Of a stretch of DNA of 64,000 nt, positions 9,843 to 17,092 are shown piece after piece (positions within the stretch are counted from its first letter, which is position 1; every line of letters begins with the position of its first letter). This DNA comes from Escherichia ruysiae (GTDB taxonomy: Bacteria; Pseudomonadota; Gammaproteobacteria; Enterobacterales; Enterobacteriaceae). A program made the translations under genes and the position numbers. Below the pieces are notes generated by a model. The model ran no database searches and was not told where the DNA came from. It was given only the letters and a program-made list of their open reading frames with translations. The DNA is taken from NCBI RefSeq assembly GCF_902498915.1, contig NZ_CABVLQ010000001.1. One strand, given 5' to 3'.

Positions 9843-10150
9843 ATATATTTATGATGAGGACGCTCGTGCTTATTGGCAGGATTTTCAATCTTAAAGGAGT
9901 ACTGATGCTGCAGATAAGACTCAACTTTTTCTGACAATTTTTCTGCTACTTCCAGGAAGACTTGCCGGACGCTCCTTCTGGCTGCTGCCTCATAAAACTC
10001 CAGCGCAGCTCCTTCAACACGGTCCATGGCGACATCCAGGTCAAAAATTTCACCGTCAAAGCGTTCTTTGTCCTGTAAGGCTACAGTTACCGTAACTTTA
10101 TTCTCAAAATTACGGACTCCTTTCACAACCAGTTCATAGTCTTGAGTCAT
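9839..10150 (-). CDS. ydfR: YdfR-like DUF1327 protein
   Basis: A 103-residue protein that matches YdfR of Qin over its length as I recall it. It is predicted soluble and mixed alpha/beta with a helical C-terminal half. It sits between holin and endolysin, four bases after the holin stop and overlapping the endolysin start. Its presence inside the lysis cassette suggests a role in timing or late growth, but no function is established that I know of. Confidence 0.85.
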
Positions 10151-10154
10151 TGGA

Positions 10155-10370
10155 TTACTCTCCTCTCGCAGCCTTACGCCTGTCTTCTTTAATCTTGAAA
10201 TAAAGATTTGTCAGATACGTCAGCAGGCCAAAAACCAGGCTACCCAGCACACCGATTGCAGCCCACTGTGACGGAGTTACTTTATCGAGTAACTGCAATG
10301 CCCAGAAACCAGCATTACCCGCCGATGTGCCATAGGCAACACCTGTTGTTAACTTATCCATTGATTTCAT
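10155..10370 (-). CDS. essQ: Pinholin, phage 21 S type (EssQ)
   Basis: A 71-residue protein with the MKSMDK dual-start motif of phage 21 S. Translation from Met1 would give the 71-residue antiholin and from Met4 the 68-residue pinholin. Two transmembrane helices follow (about residues 10-26 and 37-56), and the basic tail KEDRRKAARGE matches S21. Pinholin makes small holes that collapse the membrane potential and release the SAR endolysin. GAGGAT precedes the first ATG. Confidence 0.94.
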   Translation of the reverse strand: MKSMDKLTTGVAYGTSAGNAGFWALQLLDKVTPSQWAAIGVLGSLVFGLLTYLTNLYFKIKEDRRKAARGE

Positions 10371-10588
10371 ATCCTCACCCCGATATACACGGATGGTGCA
10401 ATATGTTTGAAAAGATCGGAGTCTACGGGGTAGTTTTGACAGCACACGTTGTTCTCAACGGCGCTAAAAAACATACACATTAAAAATGTGGGTAATTATT
10501 TTGAAAGAAAATCATATATAAAATAATAATACGAGAAATGTTTTCATATTTAGTGTACTGTATACGGCCATTTATACAGGAAAAGCCT

Positions 10589-10759
10589 ATGTCAGAACGT
10601 AAAGACTCAAAATCACGCCGTAATTATCTCGTTAAATGTTCCTGCCCAAACTGCACCCAAGAGTCAGAACACAGTTTTTCAAGAGTACAAAAAGGTGCCC
10701 TTTTGATCTGCCCTCATTGCAACAAAGTATTCCAGACAAATCTTAAAGCTGTAGCCTGA
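10589..10759 (+). CDS. Small zinc-ribbon protein, YnfU-like
   Basis: A 56-residue basic protein with two CxxC knuckles (CSCPNC and CPHC), a compact zinc ribbon. Start at 10589 follows CAGGAAAA. It is on the strand opposite to the lysis genes, with an AT-rich upstream region (10446-10588), suggesting its own promoter. By content and place it resembles ynfU of Qin, from memory and uncertain. DNA or RNA binding is plausible but not shown. Confidence 0.7.
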   Translation: MSERKDSKSRRNYLVKCSCPNCTQESEHSFSRVQKGALLICPHCNKVFQTNLKAVA

Positions 10760-10821
10760 TTGATTTTATTAGTAACAAGTATTTTTTATATTTTAATAAT
10801 ATATTTAAAGCAGATAATAAA

Positions 10822-10845
10822 AAACCCGCCTGAGCGGGTTTGAGA
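10822..10845 (-). terminator. Strong terminator of the cspB transcript
   Basis: An AACCCGC hairpin with GCGGGTT, read on the minus strand, is followed by TTTTTTATTA. It lies about 280 bases past the cspB stop, so the cspB mRNA probably continues over the two tiny ORFs at 10926-11011. Confidence 0.75.
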
Positions 10846-10925
10846 TTGTGGTGCTTTTTGTGGGAGTCATCCACTTACGCACTTTGTTTTGCCATGCCAG
10901 CAGTTAGCTTCTGCTGTAAAACTAT

Positions 10926-10964
10926 TCATGCAGCAAACCTGCACTTCACCACAATGGTTAGCAT
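10926..10964 (-). CDS. 12-codon ORF downstream of cspB
   Basis: ATG at 10964 is preceded by AGGAAAAGT and encodes 12 residues (MLTIVVKCRFAA) before TGA. It is the second of two tiny frames between cspB and its terminator. Size alone makes it doubtful; the support is the ribosome-binding site and its position on the cspB transcript. Confidence 0.3.
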   Translation of the reverse strand: MLTIVVKCRFAA

Positions 10965-10975
10965 ACTTTTCCTGA

Positions 10976-11011
10976 TTAAGATTTTGCCAAATATGCTAGC
11001 CATTGTTTCAT
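10976..11011 (-). CDS. 11-codon ORF with ideal Shine-Dalgarno after cspB
   Basis: AAGGAGGT at 11019-11026 stands seven bases before ATG at 11011. The frame encodes MKQWLAYLAKS and stops. Such a perfect ribosome site for so short a peptide suggests a real translated element, either a regulatory leader or a micropeptide, on the cold-shock transcript. I know no function. Confidence 0.38.
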   Translation of the reverse strand: MKQWLAYLAKS

Positions 11012-11122
11012 GTATTGGACCTCCTTACTTTTTATTAAAAAGATCCAATATTCACTACTCTGTCCGTATCTCTACTCAGGCATCAGCCTTCTTCGTTATC
11101 GTATACAGACGAGCGATGAATT

Positions 11123-11338
11123 TTAATCAGTAATGATGACATTTGCTGCTGCAGGACCTTTAGCACCACTCTCTATAGAGAAGGTAACCTTTTGACCTTC
11201 AAATAAGGTTCGATAATTATCATTCTGAATCGCAGAAAAATGCACAAACACATCTTTACTACCATCAACAGGAGAAATAAAGCCGAAACCTTTATCAGCG
11301 TTAAACCATTTTACTAAACCAGTCATTTTATTTGACAT
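11123..11338 (-). CDS. cspB: Cold-shock protein CspB
   Basis: A 71-residue CspA-family protein with intact KGFGFI and VFVHF RNA-binding motifs. It matches K-12 CspB as recalled, including the ANVIITD end. CspB is one of the strongly cold-induced paralogues. The gene is divergent from the decayed cspF; the 300-base gap between them (11339-11636) contains no gene and should hold both promoters and the long cold-shock leaders. Confidence 0.95.
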   Translation of the reverse strand: MSNKMTGLVKWFNADKGFGFISPVDGSKDVFVHFSAIQNDNYRTLFEGQKVTFSIESGAKGPAAANVIITD

Positions 11339-11636
11339 TCTACATTCCTTAACTTGAGCCTTTCGGCATAAATGGTTTGCATAACAGAAACGACTTCGTA
11401 CTTAATTGGAGAGACTCAAAGAAGGAATAAGTGAATAACACCTGAAATGAGAACTGCTTTAGTAAACTACTTCGTATATCGTCTGTTCTTCAAACCGACG
11501 CAGTCATTAACTCATAGTTGAACATATGAAGCAATGTTTATTTTAGACATCCAGCCACCTTCAATCCTATCAAAAAAGTAGTTTTCTCCAGGAACGTGTG
11601 TATGGTGCACCAGGTTATCAGTATTAAGGAGTTTTT

Positions 11637-11840
11637 CTGTCCCCTAAAATGACAGGAATTGTCAAAAACTTTGACTACAAAAGCAGCAAAGGTCTTATAT
11701 TCCCATCCGATGGCGTATCGATGCCCAGCTTCACGTTTCAGCTCTCAATCTTCGAGATGCAGAAGAAATTACCACAGGATTACGCGTGGAATTTTGCTGG
11801 ATAAATGGTTCGCGTGGACCTTCAACTGCCAATGTTTATC
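11637..11840 (+). pseudogene. cspF: Decayed cspF
   Basis: Compared with CspF as I recall it, the start ATG has become CTG at 11637 (AAGGAG still upstream), one base is lost near 11714 where the frame shifts from SDG to the frame giving RIDAQLHVSALNLRDAEE, and the normal stop after NVY is gone. The pieces are in two frames. Ancestral CspF already lacks typical RNA-binding aromatic residues, so relaxed selection is plausible. Confidence 0.8.
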
Positions 11841-11883
11841 CCGGGATGAGATTCAATATCTCTATTGCCCCATTTAAAGCACA

Positions 11884-11907
11884 AAAACCCGCTTATAAGC
11901 GGGTTTT
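11884..11907. terminator. Bidirectional terminator between cspF and quuQ
   Basis: AAAACCCGCTT and AAGCGGGTTTT pair perfectly around two bases, with A- and T-runs on both sides. It can end the cspF-side and quuQ transcripts, which converge here. Confidence 0.75.
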
Positions 11908-12013
11908 CTACTTTTTTCTAAACGTCGGATACACAAAGCCCATCGTTGAGAAAATCTTATCCATGTTTTTTGAAAAATGCAAACATCATGTCGCCATCTT
12001 CAGCAAAAATCAT

Positions 12014-12766
12014 TTATCTCGTCACCTTCCTCAATTGCGCTTCCGCGTATGCTTCTTCCTGCCAGCACTTTGTTACCAGTTTACCAATGACGTCCGCATA
12101 CCCCTTATACCACTGATAATCGGTCAGGTCTGGTACCAGCTTCTGGACATGACGTCGTGCCAGCGTGGTCGGTAAACGACTAAACCGGTTTCCATTACAA
12201 CGCCCACAAATCTTATATACCGGTACGCCATGAAACCGGGTTCTTTTTTCATCCAGAACAATCCCTTTCCCCTTACACCCTCTGCACGCTGTGCTGACTT
12301 CGCCCTTACCATGGCAATGCTGACATAGTTCCTTCACCCATTCTTCCTTGATTACAGATTCCCCGCGTCTGTAGTGTTTCACCACTTCGCGCAATACATT
12401 ATAAAATCCCGTACCTGAACAATGCTCACAGCGAGCCTTACTTGCCGCAGACCTGGAGTAATCAGCAAAGGCAAAATTCACGAGGTAAGGAATAATCTGT
12501 AACCGGATTTCTTCACTCAATTTGTTCAATGTCGGGTTATCCAGTGCCATCGCGTAATTTAGCAGGCCTTCAATCGCAAACTGAGCGTCCTGAACACCAA
12601 CTTTTGCCAGAAATAAGGCCAACCCAAGTGGTGCTTTCGACTGCACCATCCCCTGCGCTGCCATTACATCCGTAATTGTTAAACAACCGGTGCCTGTCGC
12701 TGGAGCGTCATCGCTCAATTTTGGAGATTTTGGGGAGTAATATTTTGGTAAGGCTTCAAGGTTCAT
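12014..12766 (-). CDS. quuQ: Late antiterminator Q (QuuQ)
   Basis: A 250-residue Q protein equal in length to YdfT/QuuQ of Qin. Four clusters of the form CxxCxGxG (CEHCSGTG, CQHCHGKG, CRGCKGKG, CGRCNG) form DnaJ-like zinc modules. Q loads onto RNA polymerase paused at the late promoter and lets it read through terminators into lysis and head genes. It follows ydfU with 13 bases between. The late promoter should lie in 11.9-12.0 kb or nearby, but I could not identify it. Confidence 0.92.
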   Translation of the reverse strand: MNLEALPKYYSPKSPKLSDDAPATGTGCLTITDVMAAQGMVQSKAPLGLALFLAKVGVQDAQFAIEGLLNYAMALDNPTLNKLSEEIRLQIIPYLVNFAFADYSRSAASKARCEHCSGTGFYNVLREVVKHYRRGESVIKEEWVKELCQHCHGKGEVSTACRGCKGKGIVLDEKRTRFHGVPVYKICGRCNGNRFSRLPTTLARRHVQKLVPDLTDYQWYKGYADVIGKLVTKCWQEEAYAEAQLRKVTR

Positions 12767-12779
12767 GCTCGTTCTCCAC

Positions 12780-13826
12780 TTACGCCAGTACGCCAGTTGC
12801 CAGCGCGCGATCGATAAAACGAAATATCAGCTCCAGTTGGGAGCCATACTTCTCTTCAAATGCCACTGTATCCGTATGCAGCTCGTTGTGATGCTTTCTG
12901 CACAAAGGCAACACAAAGAGATCATGTGCTTTTGTTCCCATTCCGCCCTGCCCGTGACCAATCAGATGATGCGGATCGTCGGCTGGCATACCGCAGCAAG
13001 CACACGGCTGTGTCTTAACCCAACGAGTGTATTTCTCCTTAACCCAGCGGCGACGTTTAGGCAGCTTCATGAAAGATTCCGGAGACTCTGGATCAACGTT
13101 GATGCTTACCACCGTCTTTTCCTGTGGTGGTTTTTGTTGCTGGTGGGCGTAAGGCAACGGTGCAAGATTTTTTGTGCGTTGTTTCAATATGCTGGTGGCG
13201 GTCTGCTCTCCCGGTACGATGTCGCTTTCGCGGTACACCGAGCAGATTTTTTCCGCTGGTAATCCCAGCGAACGACGCGATACAGCCTCAGGTAGTGCAT
13301 CCACCACCTGATTGCAGACCGCCCACCAGGATAATTCAGCCAAAGATAATTCCCGCTCCTGCGTACCGCTTATTGCGTGACGGATGACGTCAATCACCCA
13401 TGCTGTCAGATTTTGTTGAGCAAGCAGCTCCAGTGATTCCGATGTCTGGTCACGCAGTTGGTTGTCGCAGTGCCAGCACAACACCATTGCGCCGGTACCA
13501 TAACGGTGAATGACTGTTTCAGTGTGATGGTAATCGCCATTAGGCCACTGGCAGGATGTAACATGACGTAATAGCCAGTCAGACAATGCGCCAACGCCGC
13601 CAGCAGCACGAATCACCCGTTCGTTACTAAAAAACGGCAGCAATGTTTTGTCTTCCGCCAGCGGCTGGCGAACGGCAGGAACGACTCCGGATGGCAGATT
13701 ACGCATGCTTTTTGGTTCCGGTTCCACCAGCACTCGAGGATTATGAAATATCTGTATGGATTCACGGCCCGGCTTAAGGACCACCAGCCCAAGCTCAGGC
13801 ACCAGAACAGGTCTAAGTAATACCCG
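12780..13826 (-). CDS. ydfU: YdfU-like DUF968 protein
   Basis: A 348-residue protein matching YdfU of Qin. The C-terminal part has CACCGMPADDPHH, GMGTKAHD and CRKHHNELH, an HNH-like metal-binding nuclease fold found in DUF968 phage proteins. The N-terminal two thirds are of unknown function. I prefer GTG at 13826 because GGAGG precedes it by four bases and the upstream gene stops five bases earlier; a frame opening at 13868 without such a site would give 362 residues, closer to the 360 I recall for K-12. Likely role: recombination or DNA processing in the nin-like region. Confidence 0.83.
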   Translation of the reverse strand, partial: RVLLRPVLVPELGLVVLKPGRESIQIFHNPRVLVEPEPKSMRNLPSGVVPAVRQPLAEDKTLLPFFSNERVIRAAGGVGALSDWLLRHVTSCQWPNGDYHHTETVIHRYGTGAMVLCWHCDNQLRDQTSESLELLAQQNLTAWVIDVIRHAISGTQERELSLAELSWWAVCNQVVDALPEAVSRRSLGLPAEKICSVYRESDIVPGEQTATSILKQRTKNLAPLPYAHQQQKPPQEKTVVSINVDPESPESFMKLPKRRRWVKEKYTRWVKTQPCACCGMPADDPHHLIGHGQGGMGTKAHDLFVLPLCRKHHNELHTDTVAFEEKYGSQLELIFRFIDRALATGVLA

Positions 13827-13830
13827 CACG

Positions 13831-14109
13831 TTACCTCCAGATCCGTTGCTGGAAAGTGCGGGACGCACGTGGTGGGCGTTCGGAATAAGGCAGCCTGACA
13901 GAGATTATCCAGTGCCGATAGTCGAGACTGAGAGCTTTCTTAACCTCGAACCCGCGCCTGCGGTAAGAATGAATCAGCCATTCGGCCTGTTCTGCAGTGC
14001 ATGGAGGGTGCTGGAACCATTCAGACTTGAATGCGTGAGAATACCGCCCGTGCGTGCAGGCAAGAACGGGCGAATTATCAGAATTGTAATATTTTACGTT
14101 GCGTGCCAT
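13831..14109 (-). CDS. Hypothetical phage protein
   Basis: A 92-residue basic protein beginning MARNVKYYN, with a GGAG eight bases upstream. It has no membrane segments. The stop codon lies within the ribosome-binding site region of ydfU, so the two are probably translationally coupled. I do not recognise the family. Content (many Arg, Tyr and His) suggests nucleic-acid association, but that is only inference. Confidence 0.68.
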   Translation of the reverse strand: MARNVKYYNSDNSPVLACTHGRYSHAFKSEWFQHPPCTAEQAEWLIHSYRRRGFEVKKALSLDYRHWIISVRLPYSERPPRASRTFQQRIWR

Positions 14110-14175
14110 CGGTTTTCTCCGGTGGCACGGTGTTACTCAGCGGGAGTTCAGCCCCGCGCAAGATTGTAGATGAGT

Positions 14176-14427
14176 TTATTCTTCTGCAAAAGCTGAAAAG
14201 CCTGCTTTTATTCCGATCTCTTTCAGTGCCTGTAATGAAGTGACAAACTCACCTTCGCGCAAGATAAATCCGTCTGTCACTCGACCATCCACAAAATTAA
14301 TTAACGCAGCCCCATTCTTTCGCAAACACATAATGCGGTAATGACTAACAAGATTTCCATTTTCAACGCACACAGCATAGAGGCCATCTTCACAAAAAAT
14401 TTTACGCAGTTCTTCGATGTTCATCAT
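14176..14427 (-). CDS. rem: Rem-like protein
   Basis: An 83-residue protein that agrees with Rem of Qin over its length as I recall it (EELRKIFCEDGLYAV and SLQALKEIGIKAGFSAF). Rem has no known function. It lies between the small upstream-of-ydfU gene and hokD, as in K-12. Two adjacent ATGs (14427, 14424) could both serve. The gene belongs to the block formerly described as part of the rem-relBE-hokD region of Qin. Confidence 0.82.
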   Translation of the reverse strand: MMNIEELRKIFCEDGLYAVCVENGNLVSHYRIMCLRKNGAALINFVDGRVTDGFILREGEFVTSLQALKEIGIKAGFSAFAEE

Positions 14428-14557
14428 CAGAATTCTTCCGGATAATTAGCTCTCCCCTTTAAGGGACCATCCCTCTTATCCCTGCGCGCTACTTAAGTAT
14501 TTTTGATTCTATTCCGGCACCGTCCAGAACTTCAAACGCGTTGAAAATAAAAACAAA

Positions 14558-14575
14558 AACCCGCCGAAGCGGGTT
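14558..14575 (-). terminator. Terminator of the hokD transcript
   Basis: AACCCGC, loop CGAA, GCGGGTT, followed on the minus strand by TTTGTTTTTATTTTC. It lies between hokD and rem. Confidence 0.75.
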
Positions 14576-14643
14576 AAGTGCGGGTGCGTTGAGGATGCCT
14601 GCCACATCAGAGGTGGCGAGGGATTTCTCCCTCGCCGGGTCTC

Positions 14644-14799
14644 TTACTCCTCAGGTTCGTAAGCTGTGAAGACAGCGACCTCCGTCTGGCCGGTTCGGAT
14701 TCGTACCTCGCAGAGGTCTTTCCTCGTTACCAGTGCCGTCACTATGACGGTTAAACAGATGACGATCAGGGCGATTAACATCGCCTTTTGCTGCTTCAT
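14644..14799 (-). CDS. hokD: HokD membrane toxin
   Basis: A 51-residue Hok-family toxin with one N-terminal transmembrane helix (about residues 6-24), the TRKDLCEVRIRTGQTEVAVF periplasmic part and conserved Cys. Hok proteins depolarise the inner membrane. Start at 14799 gives the usual length. In K-12 hokD (relF) follows relBE; here relBE is absent. Control is expected through mok translation and antisense Sok RNA; see the overlapping entries. Confidence 0.92.
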   Translation of the reverse strand: MKQQKAMLIALIVICLTVIVTALVTRKDLCEVRIRTGQTEVAVFTAYEPEE

Positions 14800-14856
14800 A
14801 GCCTGCTTCTCCTTGCCTTCCGGCACGTAAGAGGCTAACCTACATGTGTCTAGCAT
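14644..14856 (-). CDS. Mok-type overlapping frame of hokD
   Basis: An upstream ATG at 14856, in frame with hokD, gives a 70-residue product starting MLDTCRLASYVPEGKEKQ, similar to MokC. In hok/sok loci translation of mok opens hok translation, and Sok RNA blocks mok. The presence of this frame suggests a complete regulatory arrangement rather than a bare toxin gene. Confidence 0.6.
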   Translation of the reverse strand: MLDTCRLASYVPEGKEKQAMKQQKAMLIALIVICLTVIVTALVTRKDLCEVRIRTGQTEVAVFTAYEPEE

Positions 14857-14930
14857 GAAATTGGCCTCAGATTAATGTTAAGCGTCTTGCAGGACGCGTA
14901 ATGTTAACTGGGGCTTTTCTCTATCTGCCT
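14850..14930 (+). ncRNA. Putative Sok-type antisense RNA region
   Basis: Opposite the mok start lie a GCGTC-TTGCAG-GACGC hairpin at 14882-14897 and, beyond it, a 10-bp perfect inverted repeat (CTATCTGCCT at 14921-14930 with AGGCAGATAG at 14947-14956). These resemble the antisense and 5' tac structures of hok/sok loci. Exact ends and promoter of the RNA cannot be set by eye. Confidence 0.45.
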
Positions 14931-15010
14931 TTGGTGTTCATGCCCGAGGCAGATAGCCTCAAGCACCCGCAGCCATTCTACTTAACTACCTTTACCTCGC
15001 CAATATGAAA

Positions 15011-15100
15011 TCAGTCAGAAAGGCGATCCATAAGAACAATAGCAAGACAATAAATCGCCATTACAGCCGTAATAGCCAGCGCACATTTGAGAACCAGCAC
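15011..15100 (-). CDS. Candidate 29-residue hydrophobic peptide, GTG start
   Basis: GTG at 15100 is five bases after GGAGG. The product (VLVLKCALA to VLMDRLSD) is one transmembrane helix with a short charged end, the form of type I toxin peptides or small membrane regulators. It lies between hokD and the RelA/SpoT-family gene in a stretch that otherwise lacks genes (14860-15530). A longer frame over the same bases in another register is less convincing. I do not recognise it. Confidence 0.4.
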   Translation of the reverse strand: MLVLKCALAITAVMAIYCLAIVLMDRLSD

Positions 15101-15482
15101 CACAACCTCCTGTATTGGACGTACACCAGTCCTGATGAATATGAGGCTGTCTCGTCAGTGATTCAATACAACTATTGGGTATAGTTTCTCTGATTTTTTC
15201 TGTGGAAATGGGGCTCAACCACTAGTCACCACCAGCACTTCTTTTAATACGCAAAGTCCGACACAAGCTAACCTTCTAGTCCGCTTTGAGCAAGGAGCGG
15301 AAGTCAGTCCAAATTAGCCAAATTCTCGCAACAAGCTGTTGCCACCATACCGACCAGGGACAAATAATTCGCTTAAGCCTCCATGAATGTCATTGAATAA
15401 CTTTACAACAACCACCACCTGCCGGCTTTGTTATTTTATGTTGACTAGCAGCAGAACCTCACAGGCCATTGTGGTCAGAAGC

Positions 15483-15516
15483 GGTCTGAAAAAACTAAGT
15501 TAGTAGAATTCAGACC
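15483..15516 (-). terminator. Hairpin after the RelA/SpoT-family gene
   Basis: GGTCTGAA (15483-15490) pairs with TTCAGACC (15509-15516) just beyond the stop of the synthetase gene. The T-rich stretch is in the loop rather than after the stem, so termination is uncertain; it could be a remnant of a mobile-element end. Confidence 0.35.
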
Positions 15517-15533
15517 ACTCCAGATAACATTTT

Positions 15534-16559
15534 TTATTTTATAAAAACATACCTACTGAGATAATTTAAAAAAGTTTTCGTATCTAAAAAGTAAGCAGGA
15601 TATGCATTTTTTAATTCACTAATTGAACTAACAGAAACCATAGCCACTTCACAGCCTTTATTTTCCGCGCAGTATTTTTCAGACTCGACATAAGCTTCTG
15701 CCGCCTTCGCATGATTGTGATTTTCGAAGCTCTTTATATTTATATTCCGCTTTATGGTATCAACAACAATTATGCAAAGTCCTTTATCATATTTTTTGCT
15801 ACCCTCAATATGGCTAACTACGGCATTGTAAGCAGCTAATATATCGAAAACATTCAACTCGACGGATAAATAACTTAATTCTTCTGATATTTTTATATAA
15901 CTCCCAGATGGTTCTTTTTCATACTCAAGTTTATAAAAAAGCTCTGATACCAATTCAAAAAACCTAAGCCATCTTGCATCACCAAAACCAGATTTCAATG
16001 ATTCCTTTCGAAACAAACCAACCATTTCAACTGCTGTAGCCCAGCTATGTTGAATAGCTGTTCTTATTTGCATTTCAATGCGCAACCCATTTAAAGATGG
16101 AAATTTTTTATTTTGGAATGAATAGACCATATGAAAGCTTCTATAACCAGAATCTTTCACGTCTATCATGTAATCATCCATTCTAACTAGTTCATGTGAG
16201 AATTTAGATGATTTTATTTTATTAACTAAATCATACACTTGATCCAGATTATTTAAAATAGCCCGGCACCCACCAAGATCCTGCATCTTATTTAACTTCA
16301 TATCAGGAAATCTAGAAAGCTTAGTAACAATGGAAGGCATCCTCTTAATTCTAGAGGATAGTAACGCATTTTTGTTTAAGGAAATAGCCTCTCTTTCCAT
16401 ATAAAATTGTATTTTACTTAAAGGATATAAATGCAACATCCTCCACTCATGAAGAATTTGTACATCTTCCTCTTTATATTTTTCACCTGTACCAAACTGA
16501 GAAACTAATCTATCCCCAGCTCTTCCAACTTCCTTTTTTGAAACAGATAAAATGTGCAT
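15534..16559 (-). CDS. RelA/SpoT-family alarmone synthetase, possible toxSAS
   Basis: A 341-residue protein with a single RelA/SpoT nucleotidyltransferase domain at about residues 50-180. Seen motifs are SSRIKRMPSIVTKL (69-82), MQDLGGCRAIL (92-102), DDYMIDVKDSGYRSFHMVY (128-146) and EMQIRTAIQHSWA (162-174); these hold the basic, tyrosine, histidine and Glu/Gln/Arg residues typical of (p)ppGpp synthetases. There is no HD hydrolase domain and no TGS/ACT region. About 150 residues of unknown C-terminal domain follow. Domain layout suits a small alarmone synthetase or a toxSAS (compare CapRel, PhRel), which pyrophosphorylate nucleotides or tRNA. The gene is much more AT-rich than its neighbours and stands between hokD and the replication genes, where K-12 Qin has relBE. 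No separate antitoxin gene is evident; the C-terminal domain may act in cis. Substrate and role are inference. Confidence 0.82.
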   Translation of the reverse strand: MHILSVSKKEVGRAGDRLVSQFGTGEKYKEEDVQILHEWRMLHLYPLSKIQFYMEREAISLNKNALLSSRIKRMPSIVTKLSRFPDMKLNKMQDLGGCRAILNNLDQVYDLVNKIKSSKFSHELVRMDDYMIDVKDSGYRSFHMVYSFQNKKFPSLNGLRIEMQIRTAIQHSWATAVEMVGLFRKESLKSGFGDARWLRFFELVSELFYKLEYEKEPSGSYIKISEELSYLSVELNVFDILAAYNAVVSHIEGSKKYDKGLCIIVVDTIKRNINIKSFENHNHAKAAEAYVESEKYCAENKGCEVAMVSVSSISELKNAYPAYFLDTKTFLNYLSRYVFIK

Positions 16560-17092
16560 AGTAAGAGGCCTTATAATAAAATTATGCTAGTTTAGGAATT
16601 ACAACTTACAAAGACCCGACAGCGGACAAGGTTAACAAACCAGCGCCAATTAAGAGAGCTAGTCCGTGCCAGTATGGCATCAGGGTAACTGAAATGAATT
16701 GGATGCACCAGACGTGCGACAAGGAGCCTGCTTGAAAAAGGGAATTAAAGCTGTTTTTTAACCAATTGGCTGATCGCTACTCCTCAACTTGCGGATTTAT
16801 GACGTTTTAGTGCCCGAAACTGAATGTAATCATTCGTTGGAGTGGCTCGAAAAAATCCACGAAAATGCTCACATCAGACTAGAAGTACCGTACATGAGGG
16901 CATTTTTGAATTCCATTTCGCGGGATGGAGGTGACCAGCTCCCGTTTTTAACTCACAGTTTCGTTAGTAACGTCCGCTGTTGGCACAAAGCGGACAACCA
17001 CGCCAGATCTACCCTGTGCCATGAAAAATGAGAATGTCAATTCACTCCTGAACTAATGCTTTTTAATCTAGTAACGTCTAAAATACCTAACA
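16560..17092. other. 533 bases without a convincing gene
   Basis: Between the synthetase gene and the DUF977 gene I see no supported ORF. An 80-codon plus-strand frame (16789-17031) lacks a good start and has no recognisable content. Near 16975-17000 there is a GTCCGCT...AGCGGAC inverted repeat, and similar half-sequences (TAGTCCG, AGCGGACAAGG) recur at 16620-16680 and 15255-15300. The region may carry the promoter of the synthetase gene and scars of past insertions. Confidence 0.5.

Noticed and set aside
11880..12014. Possible Shiga toxin position downstream of Q
   Set aside because: Read the Q-to-holin interval on both strands: only cspB, cspF and small frames; no stx-like protein and no tRNA cluster.
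11786..12175. 129-codon plus-strand frame
   Set aside because: Reads out of the decayed cspF through a terminator into the antisense of quuQ.
15015..15218. 67-codon minus-strand frame, cysteine and glycine rich
   Set aside because: No good ribosome site; the 29-codon frame in another register has a better one.
14860..15530. relBE toxin-antitoxin genes expected from Qin
   Set aside because: No RelE- or RelB-like sequence found between hokD and the next gene.
16789..17031. 80-codon plus-strand frame
   Set aside because: Begins without a proper start context and includes the inverted repeat; no recognisable domain.
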